DNA from: Aedes albopictus
Taxonomy: Eukaryota; Arthropoda; Insecta; Diptera; Culicidae
Direction of reading: 5' to 3'
NCBI RefSeq assembly: GCF_035046485.1
Contig: NC_085136.1
Location: 74,913,734 to 74,977,733, forward strand
Length of the DNA: 64,000 nt
Shown: in pieces, positions 13,154 through 24,420 of the stretch
Position numbering within the stretch: the first letter of the stretch is position 1
Layout of the letters: each line of letters begins with the position of its first letter
The notes under the pieces: model-generated
Databases searched by the model: none
The model's input: the letters and a program-made list of their open reading frames with translations, nothing else
Told to the model about the DNA's origin: nothing
Translations under genes and position numbers: made by a program

Positions 13154-13340
13154 TATTGATTGGCAATTCCTAAAAAAATGCAATCTTTCAGAAAAATGAT
13201 TTGCATTCTTTCATTACAAATTTCGGGAATTTTTCCACCACATCCTTGTCATTTCCAGAGGAAATTGGCAATCGTGGCAGTCAAATGTGGACAGGACACC
13301 TTCTGAGAAAATATTGGCCATCATGGCATATTAGTTTGCC

Positions 13341-13402
13341 TATTGTGAAGAATTAGCAATAAGTTAAAATTCACAAATACAAAGAAATTAAAAAAAAAAA
13401 AA
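13341..13402 (+). mobile_element. 62-bp 5'-truncated LINE 3' end with poly(A)
   Basis: The insert ends in a run of A and is flanked by an exact 13-bp direct repeat, ATATTAGTTTGCC (13328-13340 and 13403-13415), within satellite D. Target duplication plus poly(A) plus 5' truncation is the signature of target-primed reverse transcription. The tail (CAATAAGTTAAAATTCAC before the A-run) resembles 3' ends of mosquito Jockey/Juan-type LINEs, recalled rather than searched. Confidence 0.82.
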
Positions 13403-14755
13403 ATATTAGTTTGCCAATACTAGAAAAGATTGCCTTACTATCTGAATAAAAGTGGCACGCTTCATAGCTACGTACCCTGAGAAAATTGACAATCTTCTCC
13501 TAGGAAAATGGCAATCTTCTCAGAGAAGATTAGCAGGATTGTTTGCAAATTCAGGAAAAGATTGGCTACATTTCCATTTAAAAGTGACAATCATTCAACA
13601 ATTCCAGCCGAACATTTTATCAAATCCAGTGGTAAACGGTAAAAAAGTGGCATTCTTCTCAGAGTAGATTGGCATTCATTGCAGACCTGATTGGCAATTC
13701 AAGATTTGCAATCTTTCAGAAAAATAGTTTGCATTCTTTTATTACAAACACATTCCGCCATATTATGTCACATCCAAAGGACATTGGCAATCGTGACAAT
13801 CTTCGTAGAAAATATTTGCCATCATGCCAGATTAGTATGACAATAATTACTGGAAAATATTGCCATAGCAACGTTCTTGCAGTACATTTTGTAATTTCCA
13901 TAGAACGTTAGCAAACGTTTCGGAGAAAGTGGCATTATTTCAGATGAGGTTTGGCAATCATTGCAGATCATTTTGCTAAACCCAGAAATGATTGATTTTT
14001 TTTCCAGAAAATAGACAATATTATCTAAGAAAGATCTCAGAGAAGATTATCAATCATTGCAGAATTGTTTGCCAATCAGGAAAAGATGGACCACATTTCC
14101 ATGGAAGAGTGACAAACATTCAACAATTACTGCCGAATATTTTGTCAACTCCAGAGGAAACCGATCAAAAACCAGTGGCATTCATTGCAGACCCAGTTGG
14201 CAATTCTTAAAAAGATTGACAATCTTTCAAAAAAGTAATTGGCAAGTTTTCATTCAAAACTTCGGATTTTTTTTCCACCATATTTTGTTTAGAGGAAATT
14301 GCCAGTTGTGGCAGTCAAATGCGGCAACCTTCTCAGAAAAGATTGGCCATTATTGCCAATACTGGAAAAAATTGCCTTTCTAAAGAAAAGTGGCATTCTT
14401 CATAGCAACGTTTGGCAGTTCTTCCAGTAGGTTTGGTAATTCGCAGAGGAAAGTGGCAATCTTCGCAGATATAAGATTTGACAATCATTGCTGATCATTT
14501 TGCCAATTCTAGAAAAGATTGGCAAACTTTTCAGAAAATAGTGACAATCTTCTCTGGACCTCGCAGAAAATCGACAATCTTTTCCGAGAAAATTGACAAT
14601 AATTGCAGAGCAAGTTGCTAATTCCAGGGAAGACTGGACATCTTCTCAGAAAAAAAAAATGACTGCTTTTCCAGAGAGGATTGAACGTCATTGAAGGGCA
14701 GAACATTTGGTCGAATTCAGAGAAAATTAGTAATCGCTCAAAAGGCAAGTGGCAA

Positions 14756-14801
14756 AAGGGGTCTCCTGTTAGCCTAGTGGTTAAGGCTATGGATCGCCAA
14801 T
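14756..14801 (+). mobile_element. 46-bp fragment of a tRNA-derived SINE head
   Basis: GGGTCTCCTGTTAGCCTAGT and the following bases match the 5' head, with its pol III A box, of the SINEs near 61806 and 62955. The fragment stops before any B box. Direct repeats CAAGTGGCAA flank it (14746-14755 and 14802-14811), although that word is itself frequent in satellite D. It cannot be an active SINE. Confidence 0.65.
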
Positions 14802-15719
14802 CAAGTGGCAACCTTCTCAAGGAAAGCAATCAACCAGTGATGTGTGTTAAAATTCTTGAAAATTTTCGGCTATTTCTCCAAAGAACATTGCCAATCTTCA
14901 AAGCAAAGTTTGGCCATTTTTTTCCAAAACAGTTCGTCAATTTCAGAGAAAATTGGATAGTGTTCCAAAAAAGTGGCAATCTTTTCAAAGAAGATTTGGA
15001 TTCAACTAGTTTGACAATACTGGAAAGACTGGCTATTTTTCTAGGAAAAAGTAGCAATCTTCACAACAAAGTTTTGCAATTCTTCCAGCACACTTTGTCA
15101 ATTTCTGAGGAGATTGGCAATTGTTTGAAAAAAAGTTTCAATCTTCACAGAGAAGAACATTGCCGAGCAGATGGCTAATTTCATGGATGGTTAGCAATTT
15201 TTTCAGAAAAAAATCGGTTTTCTCAGGGAAGATTGAATGACGTTTCATAGCAGTTTGCCAATTCCAGCGAAAATTGCCAATCTTTCAAGAAAACAGTGCC
15301 AATCTTCTCAATGTAAATTGGCAAATTTTGCAAAGCAGTTTGTCACTTTTAGGGCTGTTTGGCAGAGAAGATAAGCAATCTTTTCAGACCAGTTTTCAAA
15401 TTCTGGAAGTGATTGGCTATCACTTCAAATAGGGTGGCAATCTGCGCAGCAAAAACTTGCCATTATTCTAGCACAAAATGGCAATCGCGTTCCAAGGAGA
15501 AGTGAAAATCTTCTCAGAGAAGAATTTTGCAGTTTGCCATTTTGTCATGGTTGGCAATCTGTTCAGAAAAAAAACAAGGTTCTCAGACAGCATTCCAAAC
15601 ACCGCAGGGCAGTTTGTCAATTCCAGAAAAGAATTGAAGAAAAATTTCAGAAAAGAAAGGCAGGCTTTCCAGTGAAAATTGTCAATTATTGCGAAGCACT
15701 GTGCCAGTTTTAGGGATGA

Positions 15720-15950
15720 CTGAGGAGATGTAGTTTTTCTCCTGAAAGAAACGGGTCTGCCTCTTCCGCTTCTGTTTGTATCGTCACATAATCTTCCGGG
15801 TGTCATGCTGCAGCATTACCGCCCGCACTTCTTTCTTCACCTCCAAAATCGCTCTGCACTGTTCCTGGAACCCTTGATTCCATCGAGGATTCCGATGGTG
15901 CTCTGGACTGCGTCGTTGATGGCTGCTTTTACTTGAACGCCCTTATAACC
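15720..15950 (-). pseudogene. Frameshifted fragment of a non-LTR retrotransposon ORF2
   Basis: On the minus strand one frame reads VKAAINDAVQSTIG. A second frame continues WNQGFQEQCRAILEVKKEVR and then AVMLQHDTRK, a stop at IM*, and RYKQKRKRQTRFFQEK. This lysine/arginine-rich helix after a (W/F)NxxxxEQC motif is typical of the linker between the endonuclease and reverse transcriptase of mosquito LINEs. At least one frameshift and one stop break it, and no reverse transcriptase core follows. Neighbouring DNA is decayed satellite D on one side and unique DNA on the other. Confidence 0.65.
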
Positions 15951-16069
15951 TGTTGGAAATATTTCGAAAGCCCCTGAAATGCCTCCAAAAATCCGCTTGC
16001 TCGAGGACCCTGTAACGCCCCTAAAATCCCCTGAAACTCTCTAAACCACCTTAGTCGTGAAGTTCTAAA

Positions 16070-17010
16070 GCTTTGGGGAGTAACAAGTGAAGGATGAAGA
16101 GTGTGGAGCAGTGAGGAGAGTCAGAAGCAAGCAGTGCTGAGTGAGGTGTAAGAAGTGAGCAGAACGGAGTGTAAAGCAGCGACAAGTAAGTAGTGAGGGG
16201 CATGCAGCGAAGAGTGGGAAGTGGAGAATGAGAAGCGAGACGTGCGGAATTAGCAGTTAGCGGGGTAATATGATGAAGTGGCAGGTAAAGTGAGGAAGAG
16301 GGAAACGAAAAAAAAAAACAATCGATGATGATTTGGGGTAGAGGAGTGTGTTTTGACCCTAACGAGTCTATTGTGTATGGGAGTTTCTGTTAAGCCTGGT
16401 ATGCCATCAAGAAGTTGTGGAATGAGCTATGAAGAGTGTCAAGAAGAGAGGGTGAGAAATGAACAGTACAACGTGAGGAATGAGCAGTTAAGAGTTAGAA
16501 GTAAACAACGAGAAGTAAGTAACGAGGAGAAGAAGTGAGCAATAAGAAGTGTGAAGCAGTGACAAGTGAGGAGTGAGCAGCAGTGAATGAGAAGCAACAA
16601 GTGAAGAATAAGAACAAGAAGAGAGATGTAAGGAGTGAGCAGTGAAGTAGTGAGGAGTGAGAAGTGAGTAATAATAAGTGCGCGTATTGAAACATGGAGT
16701 GACGGTATGTGATTCAGTGAGAAGTGAGTAGCAAATAATCAGAAACGAGAAGTAAGCACAAAGAAATGATAAATGAAGAGCGGTTTCACAAACAATTTGT
16801 TGATAATGTTGACAATAAAGAACGGTTTGAAGCAGTGAGAGGGAGCAGTGAAGAGTGATCAACAAAGAGAGAAGTGTGGATTGAGAAGTAAGAAGTGAAA
16901 AATGAGAACTATGGAGTGAGGAGCGAGCAGTGAAGAACGAGGAGTGTAAAGCAATGAGAAATGACTAGTAGTAAGTGATAAGCGAGGAGTGACAAGTGAG
17001 GAATGAGTAT
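16070..17010. repeat. Purine-rich degenerate GAGTGAGAAGTGAG tract
   Basis: The plus strand is strongly purine-biased over about 0.9 kb, made of irregular GAGTGA, GAAGTGAG and AGCAGTGA words about 7-9 bases apart. Corresponding minus-strand ORFs are Ser/Leu-rich artefacts (SLLTPHY-like). Such tracts can form non-B DNA, but no function is evident. Confidence 0.7.
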
Positions 17011-19269
17011 CTTCTTCTTCTTAACTCCTGATTTCGACATTTTCACGTACAAGATTAATTCACCTAGAAGGGAGAACCGGAGACCGGTCCAACCAACTAG
17101 AGCAGTATTGGGAAAAGGTGTTGATACAACCGCTCGCCCACTGTAGACTGCGCTAGTTACTCCAAATGTCTAATGTAGGGGAAAAGGTTGCAGCGGGACA
17201 TGCTCGCCTATTCTGTTGTGTTAGTAACAAGGTAATGATAGATCCTAAATAGACATGATCAGGTAAAAAAAGACGAGTGGGACAAGAATCGATTTCCAAA
17301 CCTTTTACATAAACAGCAGAAGTAGCTACCATTAGATTATCAAGTTCAGCTACAGTGCATATGTATTTCTTGCAATTGAGGCATTGCAAATTGTTTTATC
17401 GGCTTTCAAAAAGTCAGAAGGCCTAAATGAATCAATTTCTAACTTGAAAGTACTTACTTCTAAGCACAACAAGTATGCTAGATCGGAAAAGTTCGACTAG
17501 CAGTACATCCTTCCTGTTCTTCTGATTCATAATCCTTTTCAGTTCATTGTTCTCGTCTAATCCAAGAAAATGCTGACGACTGTTCTAACCATACGGTAGA
17601 GCAGCAGATAAGTATGCTCTACTACCAGCACGTCCAAAAAGCAACTAAACGTACGAGAATTTGTCACCGGAAGTGCAGAGCAGACCCGACTCTAGGCGGC
17701 CGGCCGGTCGGTGGTGAGGTCAAACTATTATCGGGAAATTTGCACCAAATCAGAGATTCATGTGTCCACCAGATCCCAATTATGCAAACGAAATATGTCC
17801 CCGAAAATTCTCTGCTTCCGAGCTGATAGCTCAACCGAGCTCAGCTCCGGTTCGGTCCGATGAAGAGCGCAACCCATGAGCGCAAATTAATGGGGAAACT
17901 TGTTTACGATAATGACCTACAGCTTGCTCTCTGGCTGGCGGGCGCGCTCTCTGCTCGGTGGATGCTTGGCTTGGAACTGTGTTAGCAACTAGTTCACATC
18001 GTTTCACGACTATGTAGTTCTGTTGCACCCAATCTAGAGTAGTAGAATTTAGTACATTTTGGATGAAGTCAATAAAGGTTAATAAAATTTCACTGAACAA
18101 TATTACTACTATTATCAAACCTAAATAAAACATGATTGCAACAACCGTACAAATCATAGAAAACACCATAAAGTGTAAAAGTTGACATCGCATTCCAATT
18201 ATTTCCCCATAATTTAACCTGTTACCATAAGGATACAGTAACTTAATTATGACCTGATTGCAACGTGATTGCTACATCTATACAACTTCCGATTGTTTTT
18301 CAGTAACAAGTGTTCTAACAATTTAGATAAGACTTATTTGAAACCATCTATCATCGAATCGAGCATCAGAATTACTGAACATTTAGAAAACTTAATTACA
18401 ACTTAATTATAACAAATTGTTTGAAAAACCTGATATATGACTTATTTAAAACCGTCTAATAAAATACTCAAACTGATTGCTTTAAACAAGTTGCAGTCCT
18501 AGGGGCATACTTGTTGTATATAAACTTCTGTAACTCTTATTTGACGAATTCATGTTATATCGAGTTACTTCAACTTCTGTAGAACATGTGCGTGTCTGGG
18601 GATTAGATTCACCGGATTGATTTTTTTCTTGTATTGTACCTAACTGAAGCCAGATCGACACCTGTTCATTAGGTTCAAAACAGGGATGAGTTATCTGAGT
18701 TAAGTTTCATCAAAGTTTTATTTCGGTTGTGAATTCCACACAATGTTTTGGGTGCAACCTCTTTTTTTATTTCCGAAAACATACGCCGAACCTTTGCGGT
18801 ATATTGTTGTCATCAGGATGAGCTCACTAGTTTTTTTTTGTGCTGTGGTCATCTCAATTTCTCTTTTCTCGGTTAGTTTGCTAATTTGCCATTCGTGGAA
18901 GCACCACCGTACGGCGTACGGCGTGGTCGTCAATAGAATGGTTTCAAGGTTCTGTACCGGCCGCCGTCGTCCATATTGGCTGGCCTACTGTCCGATATTG
19001 TCACATTGCAATCACCGTCTGCGTGGAGTTCTTCCCCCATGCATAATTGATTACGGTGCGGCGGAGTTCCAATCGAATGCTGCCATTGAGACAACGTGTA
19101 TGGTGGCGTAATTTTTGCTTTTCTGCCCTATACTGCTAATGTTCAACATAACTTAAAAGGGCAGGCGGACAGTGACGTAGCTAGACATCTCTTGAAACAT
19201 GACAGAATAAGGGTTATCAGAAACTCAAATTTTGTGCATTTTAATCGAATACTGATGTTTATTCATTGA
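17011..19269. other. Mostly unique intergenic DNA with AT-rich repeat remnants
   Basis: No gene is convincing here. A 78-codon minus-strand frame (17153-17389) starts MQCLNCKKYICTVAELDN and contains CxxC, but I cannot assign it. From about 18230 to 18600 the DNA is AT-rich with words such as ACTTATTTGAAAC and AACTTCTGTAACTCTTATTTG, which are related to the foldback repeat at 25186-25500. The last bases before 19270 lead into array A. Confidence 0.4.
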
Positions 19270-22200
19270 ACGAGATTCACCGGGAATCCTGAGCAGGATC
19301 CCCCTGGAATCCTGAGCAGGATCCCCCTGGAATCCTGAGCAGGATTCTTCCGGAATCCTGAGCAGGATTCTTCACAGAATCCTGAGCAGGATTCTTCACA
19401 GAATCCTGAGCAGGATTCTTCACAGAATCCTGAGCAGGATTCTTCACAGAATCCTGAGCAGGATTCTTCACAGAATCCTGAGCAGGATTCTTCACAGAAT
19501 CCTGAGCAGGATTCTTCACAGAATCCGGAGCAGGATTCTTCACAGAATCCGGAGCAGGATTCTTCACAGAATCCTGAGCAGGATTCTTCACAGAATCCTG
19601 AGCAGGATTCTTCACAGAATCCTGAGCAGGATTCTTCACAGAATCCTGAGCAGGATTCTTTTGGAATCCTGAGCAGGATTCTTCCGGAATCCTGGGCAGG
19701 ATTCTTCCGGAATACTGGGCAGGATTCTTCCGGAATTCTGGGCAGGATTCTTCCGGAATCCTGGGCAGGATTCTTCCGGAATCCTGGGCAGGATTCTTCC
19801 GGAATCCTGGGCAGGATTCTTCCGGAATCCTGGACAGGATTCTTCCGGAATTCTGGGCAGGATTCTTCCGGAATCCTGGGCAGGATTCTTCCGGAATCCT
19901 GGGCAGGATTCTTCCGGAATCCTGGGCAGGATTCTTCCGGAATCCTGAGCAGGATTCTTCCGGAATCCTGGGCAGGATTCTTCCGGAATACTGGGCAGGA
20001 TTCTTCCGGAATTCTGGGCAGGATTCTTCCGGAATCCTGGGCAGGATTCTTCCGGAATCCTGGGCAGGATTCTTCCGGAATCCTGGGCAGGATTCTTCCG
20101 GAATCCTGGGCAGGATTCTTCCGGAATCCTGGGCAGGATTCTTCCGGATTTTTCAGAGCGGGATTCTTTTGGAATCCTGGGCAGGATTCTTCTGGAATCC
20201 TGGGCAGGATTCTTCTGGAATCCTGGGCAGAATTCCTCTGGAATCCTAGGCAGGATTCTTCCGGAATACTGGGCAGGATTCTTCCGGAATTCTGGGCAGG
20301 ATTCTTCCGGAATCCTGGGCAGGATTCTTCCGGAATCCTGGGCAGGATTCTTCCGGAATCCTGGGCAGGATTCTTCCGGAATCCTGGGCAGGATTCTTCC
20401 GGAATCCTGGGCAGGATTCTTCCGGAATCCTGGGCAGGATTCTTCCGGATTTTTCAGAGCGGGATTCTTTTGGAATCCTGGGCAGGATTCTTCTGGAATC
20501 CTGGGCAGGATTCTTCTGGAATCCTGGGCAGAATTCCTCTGGAATCCTGGGCAGGATTCTTCTGGAATCCTGGGCAGGATTCTTCTGGAATCCTGGGCAG
20601 GATTCTTCTGGAATCCTGGGCAGGATTCTTCTGGAATCCTGGGCAGGATTCTTCTGGAATCCTGGGCAGGATTCTTCTGGAATCCTGGGCAGGATTCTTC
20701 TGGAATCCTGGGCAGGATTCTTCTGGAATCCTGGGCAGGATTCTTCTGGAATCCTGGGCAGGATTCTTCTGGAATCCTGGGCAGGATTCTTCCGCAATCC
20801 TGGGCAGGATTGTTCCGGAATCCTGGGCAGGATTCTTCCGGAATCCTGGGCAGGATTCTTCCGGAATCCTGGGCAGGATTCTTCCGGAATCCTGGGCAGG
20901 ATTCTTCCGGAATCCTGGGCAGGATTCTTCCGGAATCCTGGGCAGGATTCTTCCGGAATCCTGGGCAGGATTCTTCCGGAATCCTGGGCAGGATTCTTCT
21001 GGAATCCTGGGCAGGATTCTTCTGGAATCCTGGACAGGATTCTTCTGGAATCCTGGACAGGATTCTTCTGGAATCCTGAGCAGGATTCTTCCGGAATCCT
21101 GAGCAGGATTCTTCCGGAATCCTGAGCAGGATTCTTCCGGAATCCTGAGCAAAATTCTTCTGGAATCCTGAGCAGGATTCTTCCGGAATCCTGAGCAGGA
21201 TTCTTCCGGAATCCTGAGCAGGATTCTTCCGGAATCCTGAGCAGGATTCTTCCGGAATCCTGAGCAGGATTCTTCCGGAATCCTGAGCAGCATTCTTCCG
21301 GAATCCTGAGCAGGATTCATCCGGAATCCTGAGCAGGATTCTTCCGGAATCCTGAGCAGGATTCTTCCGTAATCCTGAGCAGGATTCTTCCGTAATCCTG
21401 AGCAGGATTCTTCCGTAATCCTGAGCAGGATTCTTCCGGAATCCTGGGCAGGATTCTTCCGGAATCCTGGGCAGGATTCTTCCGGAATCCTGGGCAGGAT
21501 TCTTCCGGAATCCTGGGCAGGATTCTTCCGGAATCCTGGGCAGGATTCTTCCGGAATCCTGAGCAGGATTCTTCCGGAATCCTGGGCAGGATTCTTCCGG
21601 AATCCTGGGCAGGATTCTTCCGGAATCCTGGGCAGGATTCTTCCGGAATCCTGGGCAGGATTCTTCCGGAATCCTGGGCAGGATTCTTCCGGAATCCTGG
21701 GCAGGATTCTTCCGGAATCCTGGGCAGGATTCTTCCGAAATCCTGGGCAGGATTCTTCCGAAATCCTGGGCAGGATTCTTCCGAAATCCTGGGCAGGATT
21801 CTTCCGAAATCCTGGACAGGATTCTTCCGAAATCCTGAGCAGGATTCTTCTGAAATCCTGGGCAGGATTCTTCTGAAATCTTGGGCAGGATTCTTCCGAA
21901 ATCCTGGGCAGGATTCTTCCGAAATCCTAGGCAGGATTCTTCCGAAATCCTGGGCAGGATTCTTCCGAAATCCTGGGCAGGATTCTTCCGAAATCCTGGG
22001 CAGGATTCTTCCGAAATCCTGGGCAGGATTCTTCCGAAATCCTGGGCAGGATTCTTCCGAAATCCTGGGCAGGATTCTTCCGAAATCCTGGGCAGGATTC
22101 TTCCGAAATCCTGGGCAGGATTCTTCCGAAATCCTGGGCAGGATTCTTCCGAAATCCTGGGCAGGATTCTTCCGAAATCCTGGGCAGGATTCTTCCGAAA

Positions 22201-24135
22201 TCCTGGGCAGGATTCTTCCGAAATCCTGGACAGGATTCTTCTGAAATCATGGGCAGGATTCTTCCGCAATCCTGGGCAGGATTCTTCCGAAATCCAGGGC
22301 AGGATTCTTCCGAAATCCTGGGCAGGATTCTTCCGAAATCCTGGGCAGGATTCTTCCGAAATCCTGGGCAGGATTCTTCCGAAATCCTGGGCAGGATTCT
22401 TCCGAAATCCTGGGCAGGATTCTTCCGAAATCCTGGGCAGGATTCTTCCGGAATCCTGAGCAGGATTCTTCCGGAATCCTGAGCAGGATTCTTCCGGAAT
22501 CCTGAGCAGGATTCTTCCGGAATCCTGAGCAGGATTCTTCCGGAATCCTGAGCAGAATTCTTCTGGAATCCTGAGCAGGGTTCTTCCGGAATCCTGAGCA
22601 GGATTCTTCCGGAATCCTGAGCAGGATTCTTCCGGAATCCTGAGCAGGATTCTTCCGGAATCCTGAGCAGGATTCTTCCGGAATCCTGAGCAGGATTCTT
22701 CCGGAATCCTGAGCAGGATTCTTCCGGAATCCTGAGCAGGATTCTTCCGGAATCCTGAGCAGGATTCTTCCGGAATCCTGAGCAGGATTCTTCCGGAATC
22801 CTGAGCAGGATTCTTCCGGAATCCTGAGCAGGATTCTTCCGGAATCCTGAGCAGGATTCTTCCGGAATCCTGAGCAGGATTCTTCCGGAATCCTGAGCAG
22901 GATTCATCCGGAATCCTGAGCAGGATTCATCCGGAATCCTGAGCAGGATTCTTCCGTAATGCTGAGCAGGATTCTTCCGTAATCCTGAGCAGGATTCTTC
23001 CGTAATCCTGAGCAGGATTCTTCCGTAATCCTGAGCAGGATTCTTCCGTAATCCTGAGCAGGATTCTTCCGTAATCCTGAGCAGGATTCTTCCGGAATCC
23101 TGAGCAGGATTCTTCCGGAATCCTGGGCAGGATTCTTCCGGAATCCTGGGCATGATTCTTCCGGAATCCTGGGCAGGATTCTTCCGGAATCCTGGGCAGG
23201 ATTCTTCCGGAATCCTGGGCAGGATTCTTCCGGAATCCTGAGCAGGATTCTTCCGGAATCCTGGGCAGGATTCTTCCGAAATCCTGGGCAGGATTCTTCC
23301 GGAATCCTGGGCAGGATTCTTCCGGAATCCTGGGCAGGATTCTTCCGGAATCCTGGGCAGGATTCTTCCGGAATCCTGGGCAGGATTCTTCCGGAATCCT
23401 GGGCAGGATTCTTCCGGAATCCTGGGCAGGATTCTTCCGGAATCCTGGGCAGGATTCTTCCGGAATCCTGGGCAGGATTCTTCCGGAATCCTGGGCAGGA
23501 TTCTTCCGGAATCCTGGGCAGGATTCTTCTGGAATCTTGGGCAGGATTCTTCCGGAATCCTGAGCAGGATTCTTCCGGAATCCTGAGCAGGATTCTTCCG
23601 GAATCCTGAGCAGGATTCTTCCGGAATCCTGAGCAGGATTCTTCCGGAATCCTGAGCAGGATTCTTCCGGAATCCTGAGCAGGATTCTTCCGGAATCCTG
23701 AGCAGGATTCTTCCGGAATCCTGAGCAGGATTCTTCCGGAATCCTGAGCAGGATTCTTCCGGAATCCTGAGCAGGATTCTTCCGGAATCCTGAGCAGGAT
23801 TCTTCCGGAATCCTGAGCAGGATTCTTCCGGAATCCTGAGCAGGATTCTTCCGGAATCCTGAGCAGGATTCTTCGGGAGTCCTGAGCAGGATTCTTCGGG
23901 AGTCCTGAGCAGGATTCTTCGGGAGTCCTGAGCAGGATTCTTCGGGAGTCCTGAGCAGGATTCTTCCGGAATCCTGAGCAGGATTCTTCCGGAATCCTGA
24001 GCAGGATTCTTCCGGAATCCTGAGCAGGATTCTTCCGGAATCCTGAGCAGGATTCTTCCGGAATCCTGAGCAGGACTCTTCTGGAATTCTGAGCGTGATT
24101 ATTTCGGAATTTTGAGCAGGATTCTTCCGGAGGAA
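19270..24135. repeat. Satellite array A: 23-bp palindromic unit, about 210 copies
   Basis: The unit core is GAATCCTGAGCAGGATTC (or ...TGGGCAGG...) followed by TTCCG, giving a 23-base period. In the AG-spacer form the core is a perfect 8-bp inverted repeat with a 2-base spacer. A 24-base variant with TTCAC occupies about 19351-19660. Variant blocks include TTCCGAAATCC (about 21740-22440), TTCCGTAATCC (21370-21420 and 22960-23090) and TTCGGGAGTCC (23870-23960). A 12-unit higher-order period shows as AATACTGGGC at 19711, 19987 and 20265. A 301-base repeat marked by GGATTTTTCAGAGCGGGATT starts at 20146 and 20447. The 877-codon and 447-codon minus-strand frames across it are products of a stop-free 23-mer cycling through three frames; they are not genes. 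Confidence 0.97.
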
Positions 24136-24420
24136 AACTCTGAAAAATCTCATGGAGCATACTGAAGAACAAGAAACACCTGAACAGACGTCTGCTTGAG
24201 GAATTTTTGGAAAGCTTTTTGAAGGTGTCCTTGAAAGGATGTTTCAAATAATTCCTAAAGAAAATTCTAGAGTTCTCGGGAGGAATACTGCGGAATTTAA
24301 TAAAAAAACAAAATCTGGTCTAATCTAAAAATCTGGGAGAAACTCGTAGAAGGCTGGCTCTGAGTCTTAATGAAGACGTCTCAATTTTGATGTTTAGATA
24401 CTTCAGGATAATTGAATACC
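24136..24420 (+). repeat. Decayed C-like flank of array A
   Basis: Words such as GAGGAATTTTTGGAAAGC, CCTTGAAAGGA and ATTCCTAAAGAAAATTC continue from the array edge as mutated GGAATTCCTGGA-type units. This links array A physically to the family of array C. No coding feature is seen. Confidence 0.5.

Larger units (their letters stand above)
8694..15720. repeat. Degenerate satellite family D, right block
   Basis: This is the continuation of the 1900-6602 satellite, with the same ~22-base GGCAATCTTCTC-type unit and the same long composite units. A segment near 9980-11280 is a diverged copy of 3830-5140: GATGGCCTTTATTTCTGAAG is at 4061 and 10215, and GTCATTTCCATTGAAAAC at 4681 has a near copy (GTCGTTTCCATTGAAAAC) at 10871. 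A second long match links 6180-6500 with 11350-11690. The block carries three small insertions, listed separately. From about 14550 to 15720 the units are more diverged. Confidence 0.85.

Noticed and set aside
1921..15178. About 70 short ORFs in satellite D, including paired ones such as 4095-4292 and 10116-10460
   Set aside because: They recur because the repeat recurs, occur on both strands, and contain only translated GGCAATCTTC-type units.
17153..17389. 78-codon minus-strand frame with MQCLNCKKYICTVAELDN
   Set aside because: It looks slightly protein-like but has no recognisable domain, no splice signals I trust and no neighbours. Kept only as a remark.
19636..24247. Minus-strand frames of 877, 447 and 408 codons with KNPAQDSGRILPRIPEESCP-type repeats
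   Set aside because: A 23-base unit without stops cycles through three frames. Several frames on both strands are open over the same DNA, there is no start context or flanking exon, and the protein is only the satellite translated.
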